Shown here: positions 46,401 through 57,400 of the stretch, in pieces
Layout of the letters: the number at the start of each line of letters is the position of its first letter
How positions within the stretch are numbered: the stretch's first letter is position 1
Assembly: GCA_003117195.1 (NCBI GenBank)
Contig: BDSI01000045.1
Span: forward strand, 895,896-959,895
DNA length: 64,000 nucleotides
Direction: 5' to 3'
From: Eudorina sp. 2006-703-Eu-15
Taxonomy: Eukaryota; Chlorophyta; Chlorophyceae; Chlamydomonadales; Volvocaceae
Notes under the pieces: generated by a model
The model's input: only the letters and a program-made list of their open reading frames with translations
Database searches by the model: none
Told to the model about the DNA's origin: nothing
Program-made: the position numbers and the translations under genes

Positions 46401-49400
46401 CGTCGTCGGCGCCCCCGCCGCCGCTGCCGTACCGCCGCCCTCCGGCCGCTCCACCCCGAACAGGAACGCCCGGATCTCCTCCCAGCCCGCCGCCTCGTAC
46501 AGCACTGCCGTACCACCCGCACGCGGCACGACGTTCAGCGGCACCGCGGCCAGCGGCCGCAGCGCCACGCCGAAGCGCGCCGCGACGCGTCGAAGCAGTC
46601 GGTTGGCGCCCACCACTATTCCGACGTCCGCCATGAGCAGCGCCGCCAGGTCGCTCGTCGAGTCGCCCACGTACACCAAGAGGCCGCCGCCGCCGCTGGT
46701 GGCGGCGGCGCCGCCGCCGCCGTTAGGGCTTGCCGCCGCCGCTTTGAGATCCGCCCTGAGCGCGTCCAGCTGCCGACGCTTGTCTCGGGCGCTCTGCACC
46801 CGCTTCATGAGCGCTCCGGAGGTGAGGCCGTCGGGGCCCAACTGGAGAGAGAGGATGGGGGAAGGGGGCGAGGGGGGGAGGGGGCCGTGTGGGGCGGGGA
46901 GGTGGGAAGACGGGGTCCCGGGGAGGGGAGGGCGATGGCGAGGGCGCGTGGGGCAGGGGAGGTGTGGGCGGGCGCGGGCCGGTGTCCAGAGGGCTTCCAG
47001 ACATACACGCATGCATGCATGCACGGCGGTGCAGTGTGATAGGACCCAATGCGGTTGTAGGGGCGGGGTGGGGTGTGTCCTGTTTGCGTGTGTCGCCGTG
47101 TGGCACCAACCCAGATGATGGACCTGTATGGGCCGTATGACCGGGCATGCTGTGTGCGGCCGGGGGCATCCCACCTGGAGGCCGTTGCAGCGCAGCCGCA
47201 GGCGAGGGGAAGGGGAGGGGGAGGCGGACTCAGAGCCGGCGGGGGCGGTGGAGGCGGCGGAGGTGGCGGTGGCGGTGGAGGAGGTCAGGGGCCCCAGCGC
47301 CGCCTCCACGTACACGTCGGACCAGTTGACCGACACCACCTCCACCGGGATACCTGGAAGGGGGGTGGGGTAGGGTGGGGTGGGGTAGGGTGGGGTGGGG
47401 TGGGCGGAGGCAGGAGGCCAGCCGGGGGGAGGTGTATATATACGGAACCCAACCCCCGGGAGTGTGGGGGTGCTAGGGATGTTGGGTTTGGTCTCGGAGG
47501 GGTTGCCCCCGGGGGCCCCGCTGGTCAGCCGGCCAGGTCCGAGGCCCCTCCCCTCCGTCCCCGGCGTCCCCTGACCCGTGGGTCACCGGCCTCCCTTCCC
47601 CCCAACCCACGACCCACCCCTCCGGAGGGCCTCCCGCAGCGTCTCCCGACACTGCGGCCGCAGCGGCAGCGCCGCCCCCGCCGCCGCCACCTCCGCCACC
47701 GTGGAGCCTGATGGGGAGGGTTGCGGGATGGGGTGTGTGTGAGTATAGGAAATTGGAAGGGGGGAGGGTGCAGGGGCTGAGGGCAGGGGCACGGCAGGGC
47801 AGGGCAGGGCAGGGAGGAGGAGATGACGGCTGAGGGAAACCGGTTCGAACGCGTGAGAGCTGCGGGTGCCCGGTGCGGGTGCGGTTGCGGATGCGGGTGC
47901 GGGTGCGGGGTTCCTGGTTCCGGGCGCGGGCCACCTGGAGGGCTGGGGGGGTGTCCGACATGACTGGGCGGAGGAGTGCCTAGGGGCCCGGCATCTTGGC
48001 CGTCCCCAACCTCCCACACTACTCCACCACCAACTGATCCACCACTCCGGCCAACGCCGCTCCTCCCCATCCCCGAGTCCCCCCCTACCCCGATCCCTCC
48101 ACCCCCGTCCCCCCCCTCATCCCGTCCCCTCCCCGTCCCCCCTCACCCCTCAGGATGCCGCTCTCCTCCACCACCAGGTTCATCCGCTCGTCGAAGTCGG
48201 AGAGGCGCTCCAGGAAGGCCGCCAGGCCGTCCGGGTCGTACCGGGGGGCGTCGGGGGCCTGAGGGGTGGGGGTGGAGGTGGGGTAGAGAGAGGGGGGGCT
48301 TTGGTTAGGGGTCGAGAGGCGGGGTTTCAGTGGGGGCCCCCCGGATGGTTATCGGTTTGGTGCTCTTTCGCGGTTTCGCTGTTTTGATTGACCAAGGGGG
48401 GCGGATGGAGTGGATGGCCCCGGGGCTTGCCCACACGGTCGGACGATACACACACGGGCGCGTGGCTCATTCGTCCCGGGTCCCTCCCCGACCCGGCCCA
48501 GATGGCTCATCCCTCCCCCCACTTGGTCTGCGGTACCCACCGGAGGCTCGGCAGCTTCCGGTTCGGTTCCCCCTTTGGTCGTCTGCTGCTGTGTCCCCCT
48601 CCCCCCTTTCCCCTCCGACCCCGCTGAGGGACCGCCGCTGAGGGCAGCCAGCGGATTGCATGCTGCACAGCCCTCCAGGTTGAGGGGTTTACCACGCCGT
48701 GGGTTCCCCTCAGGCCCTCGGGGGTTGCTAGCCCCGGTTCTCTACGCCCTTCACCTCTCTGACCCTGACGCTGACCCTGACTCTGCCCCGGCCCCCCTCC
48801 TCACCCCTCTAAACCCCCCTGCTGCCCCTCACACCCCCCCCGCCTCACCCCCTCGGGCAGCAGCTCCCGCAGCAGCTCCTGCTGTGCCGCCACGTAGCCC
48901 TCCGCCAGCCTGCCGGGGGTGGTCCTGGCCCAGTCGGCGTCCCCGGGGGTGGGGCGGCCCTGGGGGCCCACAGGGGGGGGCAAGGGAGGCGAGGGGAGGG
49001 AGGGGAGGGAGGGGGGAGCGACGGGGAAGTGGAGGGCAGAGGAAGGAGGGGGGGTGGCCCTGGGCCCTGGGCGTCCGATGGGGCAGGTGGGGCGGGTGGG
49101 GCAGGTGCCCCCCAAACGGATCGGGAGAGGCGGGAGAGAAGGGGGTGGGTGGTGTGGGGTGGCCCGAGATATCGACCCGCGGCCGCAGCCGGCCGGCGAG
49201 CTCAAGCGAGGAAAGGGGGATGACTGCGTGCGGGACAGGACAGCGGCCGCAGCACGGGATCTGACCCAGGGGGAGGGTAGGTGGGGTTTTAGGGGGCACG
49301 GGTGAACGGGGGGGGGTGTGGCAGCGATAGTTGAGGGCGAGGAGGAGGGCGAGGAGGTGAGAAGGAGCTCACCGCCGCGGCTGCCGTCTCCGCCAGCGCC

Positions 49401-52332
49401 ATAAGGCCCCCGATAGTGTCCCTCGGGGTGCAGGTCTCGTCGAAGTCCACTGCCAGGGCGGCGATGCGGCCTGCGGGCGGGGGAGGGGGGAGGGGGGGAG
49501 GGGAGGGGGGAGGGGGGGAGGGGGAGCGCGGGTGCGGGTGTGTGGGGAGTACGTAAGAGGGAACTGAGCCCACCGTGGCGAGCGTGGGGGCGCGTGCGCC
49601 TTGTTTGACATGACGGAGGGCGTGGTGAATCGGGGGTGGGTTGGGGGGTTGGGGGTTGGCAGGGTTGGGGGGGAAGGGTACCGTTCGTGAGGCGCGTCAC
49701 TCACGCGCCTGGGAGCGCGGGTGTGTGTGTTTAGAGAAGAGACCGGGTGCGTGTGCCCACGGGTCGGTGCGCCTGGGGGAACGTTCGTGGGAATCGATGT
49801 AGGCGGAGGACGGCAGGTGAAGGAATGGGGTGGTGCTGGAGCCGACAAACTGCACTGCAACTGCCACCCCCTCCCCCTCCCCCTCCCCCTCCCCTTCCCC
49901 TACCGCCGACCCCCACATCCCCCGGAGGCTACGGAGAGGACGCCGTCGCATCCCTGGAGGTCACTGGTCCCCTAGGGTAGTCCGTTCTTGACACAAGGTT
50001 TCCAGTGGCAGTCAACGCAGTCCATCCTTGCCCACCACAACCCCCTCACCCCCTGTAACACCCCCCGGGCGTAAAAATGAACCGAGCCGCGAAGACTGAG
50101 CCGCCCCGCGCCACGCGCGGCTGTGTGTGCCCACGGGTCGGTGCGTCACTCACGCGGCGGCGGCGCGAAGGGCTGCGCCGCGAAGAACTCAGCCTCCAGC
50201 TGCATCGCCCGGCGGTAGAGCTCCAGCAGCTTGGCTGAGAGGAGGAGGAGGTGCGGGGAGTGGGCGGAAGGTGCGGGGATGAAAGGGGGGAGGGGCGTTT
50301 GTGACTTCCTGCGGTTTCGCTGTCCTGATTAAGAACAAGGGGAAGGCATTGCCACGCCCAGCAGTAGACTCGCGGCCATGCAGGGATGAGATGAAAACCC
50401 TAGACGCCCCCGCCCCGCCCCATGGTTTGGTGTTGGCCGCTTCCGAACCCCTCAGCCCGGTTCGATCCCACACCGAAGCTGCGTCTGACCCTCCCCCCCC
50501 CCGTCCGTCCCCGGGCCCAAACCTCTCCCCCGTAAGCTGTAACCGATCCATCCAACGCAGCCCGGCCCCCAGCCCCTGGCCCCAGCCCCCAGCCCCCAGC
50601 CCCGCCGCCAGCCCCCAGCCGCCAGCCCAGCCCCCAGCCCCCCAGCCCCAGCCCCCCGCCAGCCCCCAGCCCCCAGCCCCGCCCCCAGCCCCCAGCCCCG
50701 CCCCAGCCCCCCCAGCCCCCCCGCCCCCGCCCCCCCCGGCCCCCGGCCCCCCCCCCCCCCGCCCCCGGCCCCCCCCCGGCCCCCGGCCCCGGCCCCCGGC
50801 CCCCGGCCCCGGCCCCCGGCCCCGGCCCCCGGCCCCCGCCCCCGCCCCCGGCCCCGGCCCCCGGCCCCCGGCCCCCGCCCCCGCCCCCAGCCCCCAGGCG
50901 GCCACCAGCCCCCGGCCCCCGGCCCCCGGCCCCCAGCCCCCAGCCCCCATCCCCGCCCCCGCCCCAGCCCCCAGGCGGCCACCAGCCCCCGGCCCCCAGC
51001 CCCCAGCCCCCCCCCCCACACTCTTCACGCACCCTTATCCGCGTGCGCCGCCAATCGGTCGAACATGGCCTCCTTGAGGGCGGGGATGGCCTGCCGGTGG
51101 GGGAGGGTTGGGGAGGGTTTGGGGGGTGCAGTCGAGGGTTGGGAACCTAGGTAAGGGTGGGGGGGGGGTATAGGAAATTGGGTTGGGGGAGATGCGGGCG
51201 TTGGTCCAGGGTTGCCCGTCGGGGGGCCGACCTCAAGGTTAGCCTTTTACGGTACTCGCGCTCAGGGGGCAGACGGGGGCAGTTGTGCGGGCGTTGGGAT
51301 TTGAGGTGGGTGCTGCTCTACCGGGTGGCCACCCCCCCTTCAGGAGCAGTACTCAAGGCCGCCCGCTGGCTGGGCTCCCAACGGCGTGCTGCCAGGTAGT
51401 AGGTGCTGACGAGAGGTTGCGGGGCGGCTGGATGACAATAACCACCAAGGACTCCCCGCAATCCTTCAACTCACAACAACTCAACACCGCCTACCCCCGG
51501 CCCGTTCGGCCCCCCTCCCCTCACACGCAATGCCCCCCCCCACAATGACTTTTAGTTGACTTTGGGTGCTAGGACTCCTTGGTGTGTTGACAACCGCCAG
51601 CGGTCTGAGGCCTACAAGGTGGACGTCGTCGAGGTCCCTTCCTGGTACAGTTGATACTTCACCGGACCGTTGCTCTGGCAGCAGCGCAGAATTGATATGT
51701 CTACCAATTTCCTATATCCCCCACCCACACCCACCCACCCCCACCCACCCACCCACCCCCACCCACCCACCCCCACCCACCCACCCACCCACACCCACCC
51801 ACCCACACCCACCCACCCACCCACCAGATACTCGGGGAGGAATAGGTCCGCACCCACTCCCAGTACTCGTGGCGCGGCGCCTCCGCGCCGTTGCCGTACG
51901 CCGCCGCCAGAGCGCAGCCAAGGAAGCCGTACAGCCGGGAGCACGGCAGCATCGCCGCCAGGATCTCCGCCACCCCGCCGTCCTGACACATTCCCCGTAC
52001 GGCACCACGGAGGGGGAGAACAACGGCCCACCAGGGGGGGAGGGGAGGGGCGCCAAGGGAGGAGGCAGCGACCCGCGGGTCAGTCCTCGGCCCCCGGCTG
52101 CTGCGCGTGTTCCACATACCCAGCGGCGGGACAGCCCCGCCCTCGCCCTCACCCTCGCCCTACGGCCTTCCCCGCTCTTTGGCACCCGCTGACCCGGCTG
52201 CCGTGACGGGCCCCCATCACCTCCCTACTCCCCACTGCCCCCCACCACACGGGGATGGAATACGCATACGGGCAACCTTCGGGCGCTAATCCGCCTGTGC
52301 ATGTCACGCACTCCTGCTCTGCCTGCCACAGC

Positions 52333-52412
<80 letters not shown>

Positions 52413-54236
52413 GCCGCTACTTCTGCTGGCGTAACGGCGCCCACCGGCGCTCGACAACGATACGGGGCGCTACAGCATCACGGACTACACCACCTTGGGA
52501 CTACTTATGGTCGACATACTTCGCCCTGGCATATTGGTAACTCTGGTCTCGGTCTCAGTCGTCGGTTGCATTGCTGGACACGGGTCTGCTTTTTCGCGGC
52601 TCAGCTTTTCTCCTTGATAACACACCGTCCTCACCCGGCTGCCGTCCTCCGCCACCTCCATCAAAAAGTCCGTGTAGGCCCGGGTGGCGGCACTGGGCCC
52701 GGGGAACGACGCGGCGGCCGCGTCGCCGGCCGCACCCGCCTCCTCCCCCGTCCCCTGTTGCTGCTGCTGCTGCTCCGTGGCCGCCGCCGCCGCCACCTCC
52801 CCCTCGCGCTCGGAGGATGAGGGGGAGGAGGAGGCCGGCGAGGAGAAGTGGTGGATGGGCGGCAGCTGCACCCCCCACCGGGCCGCGTAGGCGGCGTGCA
52901 GCTGCAGCTCGGTGTGCACCCCCCGCAGCAGCCGACTGAGCGACGCGAAGGTGTCGTCGTCCAGAGCGAGGGCCTTACTCAGCGCGATGCCGTACGCCCG
53001 GGCAAAGTACTTTAGGAAGTAGGCGTCCTGCGCCACGTAGTGCTGGAAGGCGCGGCTGATCGGGGGAGGGAGGGAGGGAGGGAGGGAGGGAGGGAGGGAG
53101 GGAGGGAGGGAGGGAGGGAGGGAGGGAGGGAGGGAGGAGGGAGGGAGGGAGGGAGGGAGGGAGGGAGGGAGGGGTGAACAAAGGGGGGGAGAAAAAGAGT
53201 GAGGGCGGAGGTTGCGAGGAGAGCAGGGCGGGGAGCGGGGGGAGGATCCACTCAAGCCAACCCGGCCCGACCCATGGGACATCGGTAATGCGCGAAACCG
53301 CCTTGGCCTCGTCTGGAATTTGACGTGAGGGAACGCGAAGGGGGTTGGCGGTCAGAGGGAGGGGTTAGCTGAGGTGCCGGGGTGTGTGGGTGTATGTGCG
53401 TGTGTAAGTTGTGTTGGCGGTAAAAGGGAGGAGGCCCAAGCGCGGAGAGCGACGAGGGCCACAGCGGCCACGGGGCTGCTGCGGCACTGAAGGGGGGTTG
53501 TCCCAGAGGAGGTAGGATGGCGGAGGCCAGTACGAGGCCATCCGGGGGTAGGGGACCGCGGATGGAGGGGCGCGTGCTGGCAGTGAAGAGCGGAAGAAGG
53601 CCCATGTGCAGACATTCTTAACGCTTTCGGTTAGGTCGGTTTCGGAGCCGGTACGGCGCACACGTGGGCTTCATGTGGGCGGTGCGGCGCGGAAAGAACT
53701 GGGTTCAAGGGTGAGCCAGGCGGGGCTGGGTACGGCCCTGCAGCTGTACGGCGGCGACCTGAGGCCGGCTGCGCGGTTGGATCGCGCTGACCGGATTCAT
53801 AGGACCGAAACCAGCAATCAACCTGTTAACAGCCCGATTGCGACAAATCGTCTCTGTGGTAGAGTGTGCCGTGATGTGAATGCCCTGCAAGCCGCAAGTC
53901 CGAGATGAAACTAGTAGATCTAAAATCCCAGAATATGTCTTGTAACTGCAAAATGTACAGTTGTAAAAAAATTCGCATGACAACATGCGCGATGATGAAC
54001 GCTCACCGGTCAAGCGTGCCCTGCGCCAGCCCTTGCACGAAAGGGTCGTGCAGCGACATGTACACCTCCCTCTGGACAGATTGCCAAAGCTCCATAGACA
54101 ATCCATTTGTGGCGGGCAGTCCGCTCTGCAAAGTTGTTGTCGCCATGACGGATGGCAGCGGCACGCGCCGGACCCGTCCTCTGCCAACAATCCGCCGTGT
54201 CTGCGAAAACAGACGGCCTTTGGTGAACGATAACAT
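40487..54236 (-). CDS. Four-domain thiamin biosynthesis protein TenA-HAD-ThiD-ThiE (TH2-TH1 fusion)
   Basis: Twenty minus-strand exons join in frame to 1231 residues: 54236-54007, 53055-52635, 51982-51821, 51090-51033, 50234-50154, 49470-49373, 48959-48849, 48258-48147, 47707-47618, 47353-47175, 46841-46278, 45818-45686, 45260-44982, 44540-44485, 43765-43579, 43283-42977, 42382-42268, 41926-41764, 41509-41270, 40596-40487. Residues 1-30 are Arg/Ser-rich, likely organellar targeting. TenA ~48-317: [40 protein letters not shown] with Cys231, LEAEFF. HAD ~318-645: [11 protein letters not shown] at 326, [33 protein letters not shown] at 573. ThiD ~681-1000: [56 protein letters not shown] (C922). 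ThiE ~1009-1231: [50 protein letters not shown]. Known roles: pyrimidine salvage, TMP phosphatase, HMP-P kinase, TMP synthase. HAD-ThiD and ThiD-ThiE junctions each lie inside one exon. Confidence 0.93.
40917..40953. repeat. (GCATA)n array in the last thiamin-gene intron
   Basis: About six tandem ATAGC units with two irregular steps. Confidence 0.85.
42399..42439. repeat. 10-bp tandem repeat
   Basis: Four to five copies of GGGAGCGGTT, the last ones diverged, directly upstream of exon 17 of the thiamin gene. Confidence 0.82.
44621..44660 (-). repeat. Intronic module A in thiamin intron 13
   Basis: On the minus strand: CCAGCGCAGTGTGAAAATGT, then CTACCAATCTCCTATGCCCC. Sense to the gene, about 80 bases before the exon 14 acceptor. 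Confidence 0.85.
44725..44813. repeat. (GGTGGC)n hexamer array
   Basis: About fifteen near-perfect copies in thiamin intron 13. Confidence 0.96.
45399..45501. repeat. 51-bp tandem duplication
   Basis: Two adjacent, practically identical 51-bp units containing TTGCGCACTGTCCGAGGACA. Located in thiamin intron 12. Confidence 0.93.
47743..47757 (-). repeat. Intronic module A core in thiamin intron 8
   Basis: Minus strand CCAATTTCCTATACTC, about 40 bases before the exon 9 acceptor. Confidence 0.65.
50570..51018. repeat. CCCCAG/CCCCGG satellite-like tract, ~450 bp
   Basis: Degenerate 6-8 base units of C runs separated by AG, GG or G fill most of thiamin intron 4, ending close to the exon 4 donor. 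The minus (transcribed) strand is strongly G-rich, GGGGGC-TGGGGG, with high G-quadruplex potential. The long Gly/Ala or Pro/Ala frames across it are artefacts. Confidence 0.95.
51161..51182 (-). repeat. Intronic module A core in thiamin intron 3
   Basis: Minus strand CCCAATTTCCTATACCCCCC, 75-90 bases before the exon 4 acceptor. Confidence 0.72.
51673..51720 (+). repeat. Intronic module A, near-complete copy, antisense in thiamin intron 3
   Basis: CTCTGGCAGCAGCGCAGAAT, then ATGTCTACCAATTTCCTATA. Shares most of its length with 28368-28420. Confidence 0.87.
51715..51820. repeat. (CCCA)n microsatellite starting at a splice donor
   Basis: On the minus strand this is GGGT repeated for about 105 bases, beginning exactly at the exon 3 donor GTGGGT of the thiamin gene. 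Confidence 0.95.
52334..52411. repeat. (CA)n microsatellite, ~39 units
   Basis: Uninterrupted CA dinucleotides in thiamin intron 2, preceded by a copy of the GCATGTCACGCACTCCTG module at 52298-52316. Confidence 0.98.
53061..53172. repeat. (GGGA)n microsatellite ending at a 3' splice site
   Basis: On the coding minus strand, TCCC repeated for about 110 bases, ending just before CCCCGATCAG at the exon 2 acceptor of the thiamin gene. Confidence 0.97.
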
Positions 54237-54406
54237 CAAAGCTTGACGCGAAAATTCTGCGCCGCGAGCTCGGATAACAAGGCAATCAAGTTAGTTGGGA
54301 GTTGGCGTTGGGGTCAATCGACCAACATCAAAACTCCCGGCGACACAACTTATGGCGTTGTTTGTTACTGTTTTAGTTGCTGGCTTTTGCCCGGACGCAA
54401 CTGAAG
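54237..54406. promoter_or_regulatory. Putative bidirectional promoter, thiamin fusion gene and PP2C gene
   Basis: Only 170 bases separate the two divergent start codons. The segment is AT-richer than both genes and contains no reading frame of note. No TATA box or thiamin-responsive element is recognised. The 5' UTRs must also fit here, so the core promoters are very close or overlapping, unless the start codons have been misplaced. Confidence 0.6.
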
Positions 54407-57400
54407 ATGTCTTTGATGCAGCACAACTGTCTTCGGGCGGCCGGGCCGATGCGCTCGCGTCGCAGCGTCCGGGTGAGCGCCACGGCCGAGCCAGCGACAA
54501 GCACCGCCGCGCCAGCCCGCGTGGTGGTCACCGCTAGCGGAGCGTACTCGGTGAAGGGCACCTCGCGCAAGATTAACGAGGTGCGCGCACTTCGCGGATC
54601 TTGGCGAATATCCATTCAAAATATTTGAAAAGATCTCTCAAGTATCACGATGCCATTTGCCCCCATCGTCATGCCTCGCAGGACCGATACGACGTCAAGG
54701 TCTGTGCCTGTCGGAGGTCCATGGGCGCCCTTCCTGCTGTCGACCGCGGCGTACGCATCCCAGCGTATGCACTCTTATTCAAATCAAAATGGGTTATTTT
54801 GAATCCCCGCAGGTCGCCCCACCCGGCGACGCTGGCGAGCCGTTCGTCTGGGCGGGTGTCTATGATGGCCATGGTGGGTCGCTCCACATCGCGCGTCCCC
54901 TTCTGGCGTCGTCTCCCGCCCTTCGCAATTCAACTCGGCAGCTGCGTTGATTGTGGCTCCAACCGATATACCACCGGCGCTTGTCTGCATTCACTGCCGA
55001 AACTGAAACCGGCTTTTCCTAGCTCGCCAGGAGGAGCCAGTGCTGTGCTGTGAGCGTTGCACCTCCGGGACTTACCCCGCCCCCCTCCCCCCCCCCCCAC
55101 ACACACCACAACCACGCGGGGACCACTTGTCGGACCCGGCTGCCGACCCGGGGCAGCTCGGGAGATCTCCCGGGGAGGGGAGGCGCGGGGACCTCACCGG
55201 GGAGGGGCGATCCGAGGGCCCCCGATGCCAGGGCTGGGGACGGGAGGCGAGGCGAGGCGAGGCGAGGCGTGAAAGGGTCACTGAGGGTATGGCGAATTGG
55301 TAGGCAACGAGGGGTTGGGGGGTTGGCCTGGGTTTCAGCTCCCGGATGACACGGGGGTCACCCGGGGCCTGGCCGGACCCTGCGCCCCGGACTGCCCCCG
55401 GTGCGCCAGGGAGGGGTGCGCCATCGGTCTCCCACCTCCCACCTCCAGCCGCGTGTGGCCACCCCACCTCCCCCCACCTCCCCCCACCTCTCCCCACCCG
55501 CCCACCCACCTCTCCCCACCCGCCCACCCCGGTCGGCACCACCCCGGTTCTCTCCTCTCCCCTCCCCTCCTCAGGCGGGTTCGCGGTGGCGGACTGGCTG
55601 AAGAGCAAGTTGTTCTCCGTGGTGGAGGCGGAGTGGAGCAACGGCTACAAGGTGGGGCGGGTCACGGAGGCTATGACACGAAACGATACGAACAGCCCCT
55701 CTTTCAGCTAGCTATTCAGGTAGTAGTTACGATGGGAGCTCCAAGGCTCCTCCCTTGCCCTGCTCACCCTTCTAACCCCTCCCCGACAGTCGCCCGCCCC
55801 ACTTCGTACCCACTTCGCCCTCCTCCCTTGCCAGCTGCCACCCTCCCCTGTCCCGGCCCAGTTCCTTCCCGTCACCCTCCCCACCTGTCCACCCAGCTCC
55901 CCTCCCCCTCCCCCCGCTACCCCCCCGTTCCCCCCCACCCAGCCCGAGTTCTGCATCTCTGAGGCCTTCCTCGCCGCCGACCGCAAGCTGCTCTCCAAGG
56001 GCGCCGGCTTCATGGGCATGGGCGAGCGCGGCGTGGGCGGCTCCAAGTGTGGCGCCACCGCCGCCAACACCCTGCTCTTCACGCAGCCGGACGGCACCAC
56101 CAGCCTCCTCACCGCCAACGTCGGCGACGCGCGCATCGTGCTCATCCGCGGCGGCCAGCCGGTGCAGCTGTCCGAGGACCACGTCCCGGACCGCGAGGCG
56201 GAGCGGGTGCGCATCGAGCGCATGAACCCCAACCCGCGACTGCCGCTGGTGCGCTACATGGGCGGCACGTGGCGGGTGGGGGGGCTCTTGGCGCTGAGCC
56301 GCGCCTTCGGGGACGCCTACCTGAAGGGCAGCCTGCAGTTCGAGGGCGTGGCGGCGGGCAGCGACGGCTACAGCAGCGGCTTCGGTGTCATCGCGGAGCC
56401 GTACACGACGCTGCAGGCGCTGACGGGTGGGTATGGGGGTATGAATGAGGGGGGGGAGGGGGTTTCAGGGGACTCTCAAAAGGGTGGGGGTGGGGGTACG
56501 GCCTAAAGGGGGGGGGTGGAAGCGGGCGGGGTGGAGGGGAGTGGGGAAGGGGAGCTCGGGGAGGGAGGATGTTGCGACGGGGGTGGGGACGGCATGCTGG
56601 GTGTGTGGGAGGGGGTCGGGGAAGGGGAGCTGGAGGGAGGGACGGGGGGGTGGGGCGGTAGATGCCGGGGCGAGCCCGTTCCACTTTACATTTGGTCGCC
56701 TCCTCCGAACTCCTCCCCTCCCCGCCCCCTTCCCCCGCCCCCCCCTCCCCCCCCCCCCCTCGGCAGCCGAGGACTCCTGGCTGGTGGTCGCCTCCGACGG
56801 TCTGTTCGCGGAGGAGGAGCGCGGCGGCGGCGGCGGCCTGGACAACGCGGGCCTGGCGGAGGTGCTGGCGGGGGTGCCCGCGGGGGCGGACCTGAACAAG
56901 GTGGCGGAGGCGCTCGCGAGTGCGGCCGTCAAGGTGGGGTGGGCGGGGGGAAAGGGGGGGAGGGGGCCGATCTGTGGGTGGGCGGGTGTGGGAGGGGGGC
57001 CGACCTTGGGGGTGGGTGCAGAGGGGGACATATATCTGCAGGGTCGCCGCCCGGGGCAGCCCGGGGGAGGCCTGGGGCCGGAAGGTGAGGGGCAACGGCA
57101 GGCGGGGCTGAAGCCTAAAGGGGGGGCTGTAGCCTAAAGGGGGGCCTGTAGCCTAAAGGGGGGCTGAAGCCTAAGGGGGGGCTGTAGCCTAAAGGGGGTT
57201 GTAGCCTTGGCGGGTTGCTGGGGGGAGCCTCGGGCCCAAGGGGTGCGTACAGACCAGCTCATGGGAAGGTCGCCTGGGTGAGGAGGGGCGGGGGCTGGGG
57301 CCCTCTCGGGCAGGCTGGGCAGGCAGGACGTGGGGCCGGTCAGGCCGGGGGGGCCCACGGGATGTGTGTGTGTGTGATTAGGCAGGCAGAACAGGAGTGT

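Noticed and set aside
50189..51077. Gly/Ala and Pro/Ala frames of 190-280 codons
   Set aside because: They are artefacts of the CCCCAG/CCCCGG tract inside thiamin intron 4.
40487..54236. TPP riboswitch in the thiamin gene
   Set aside because: Chlorophyte THI4 and THIC genes carry TPP riboswitches, so I looked on the minus strand for the CTGAGA element with its partner helix. I saw no convincing combination. A covariance-model search would decide.
31636..54236. Functional cluster of sulfite reductase with thiamin synthesis
   Set aside because: Both touch sulfur metabolism, but the genes are convergent, 2.6 kb apart, and in plants and algae thiazole sulfur does not come directly from sulfite reductase. 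Adjacency is probably coincidental.
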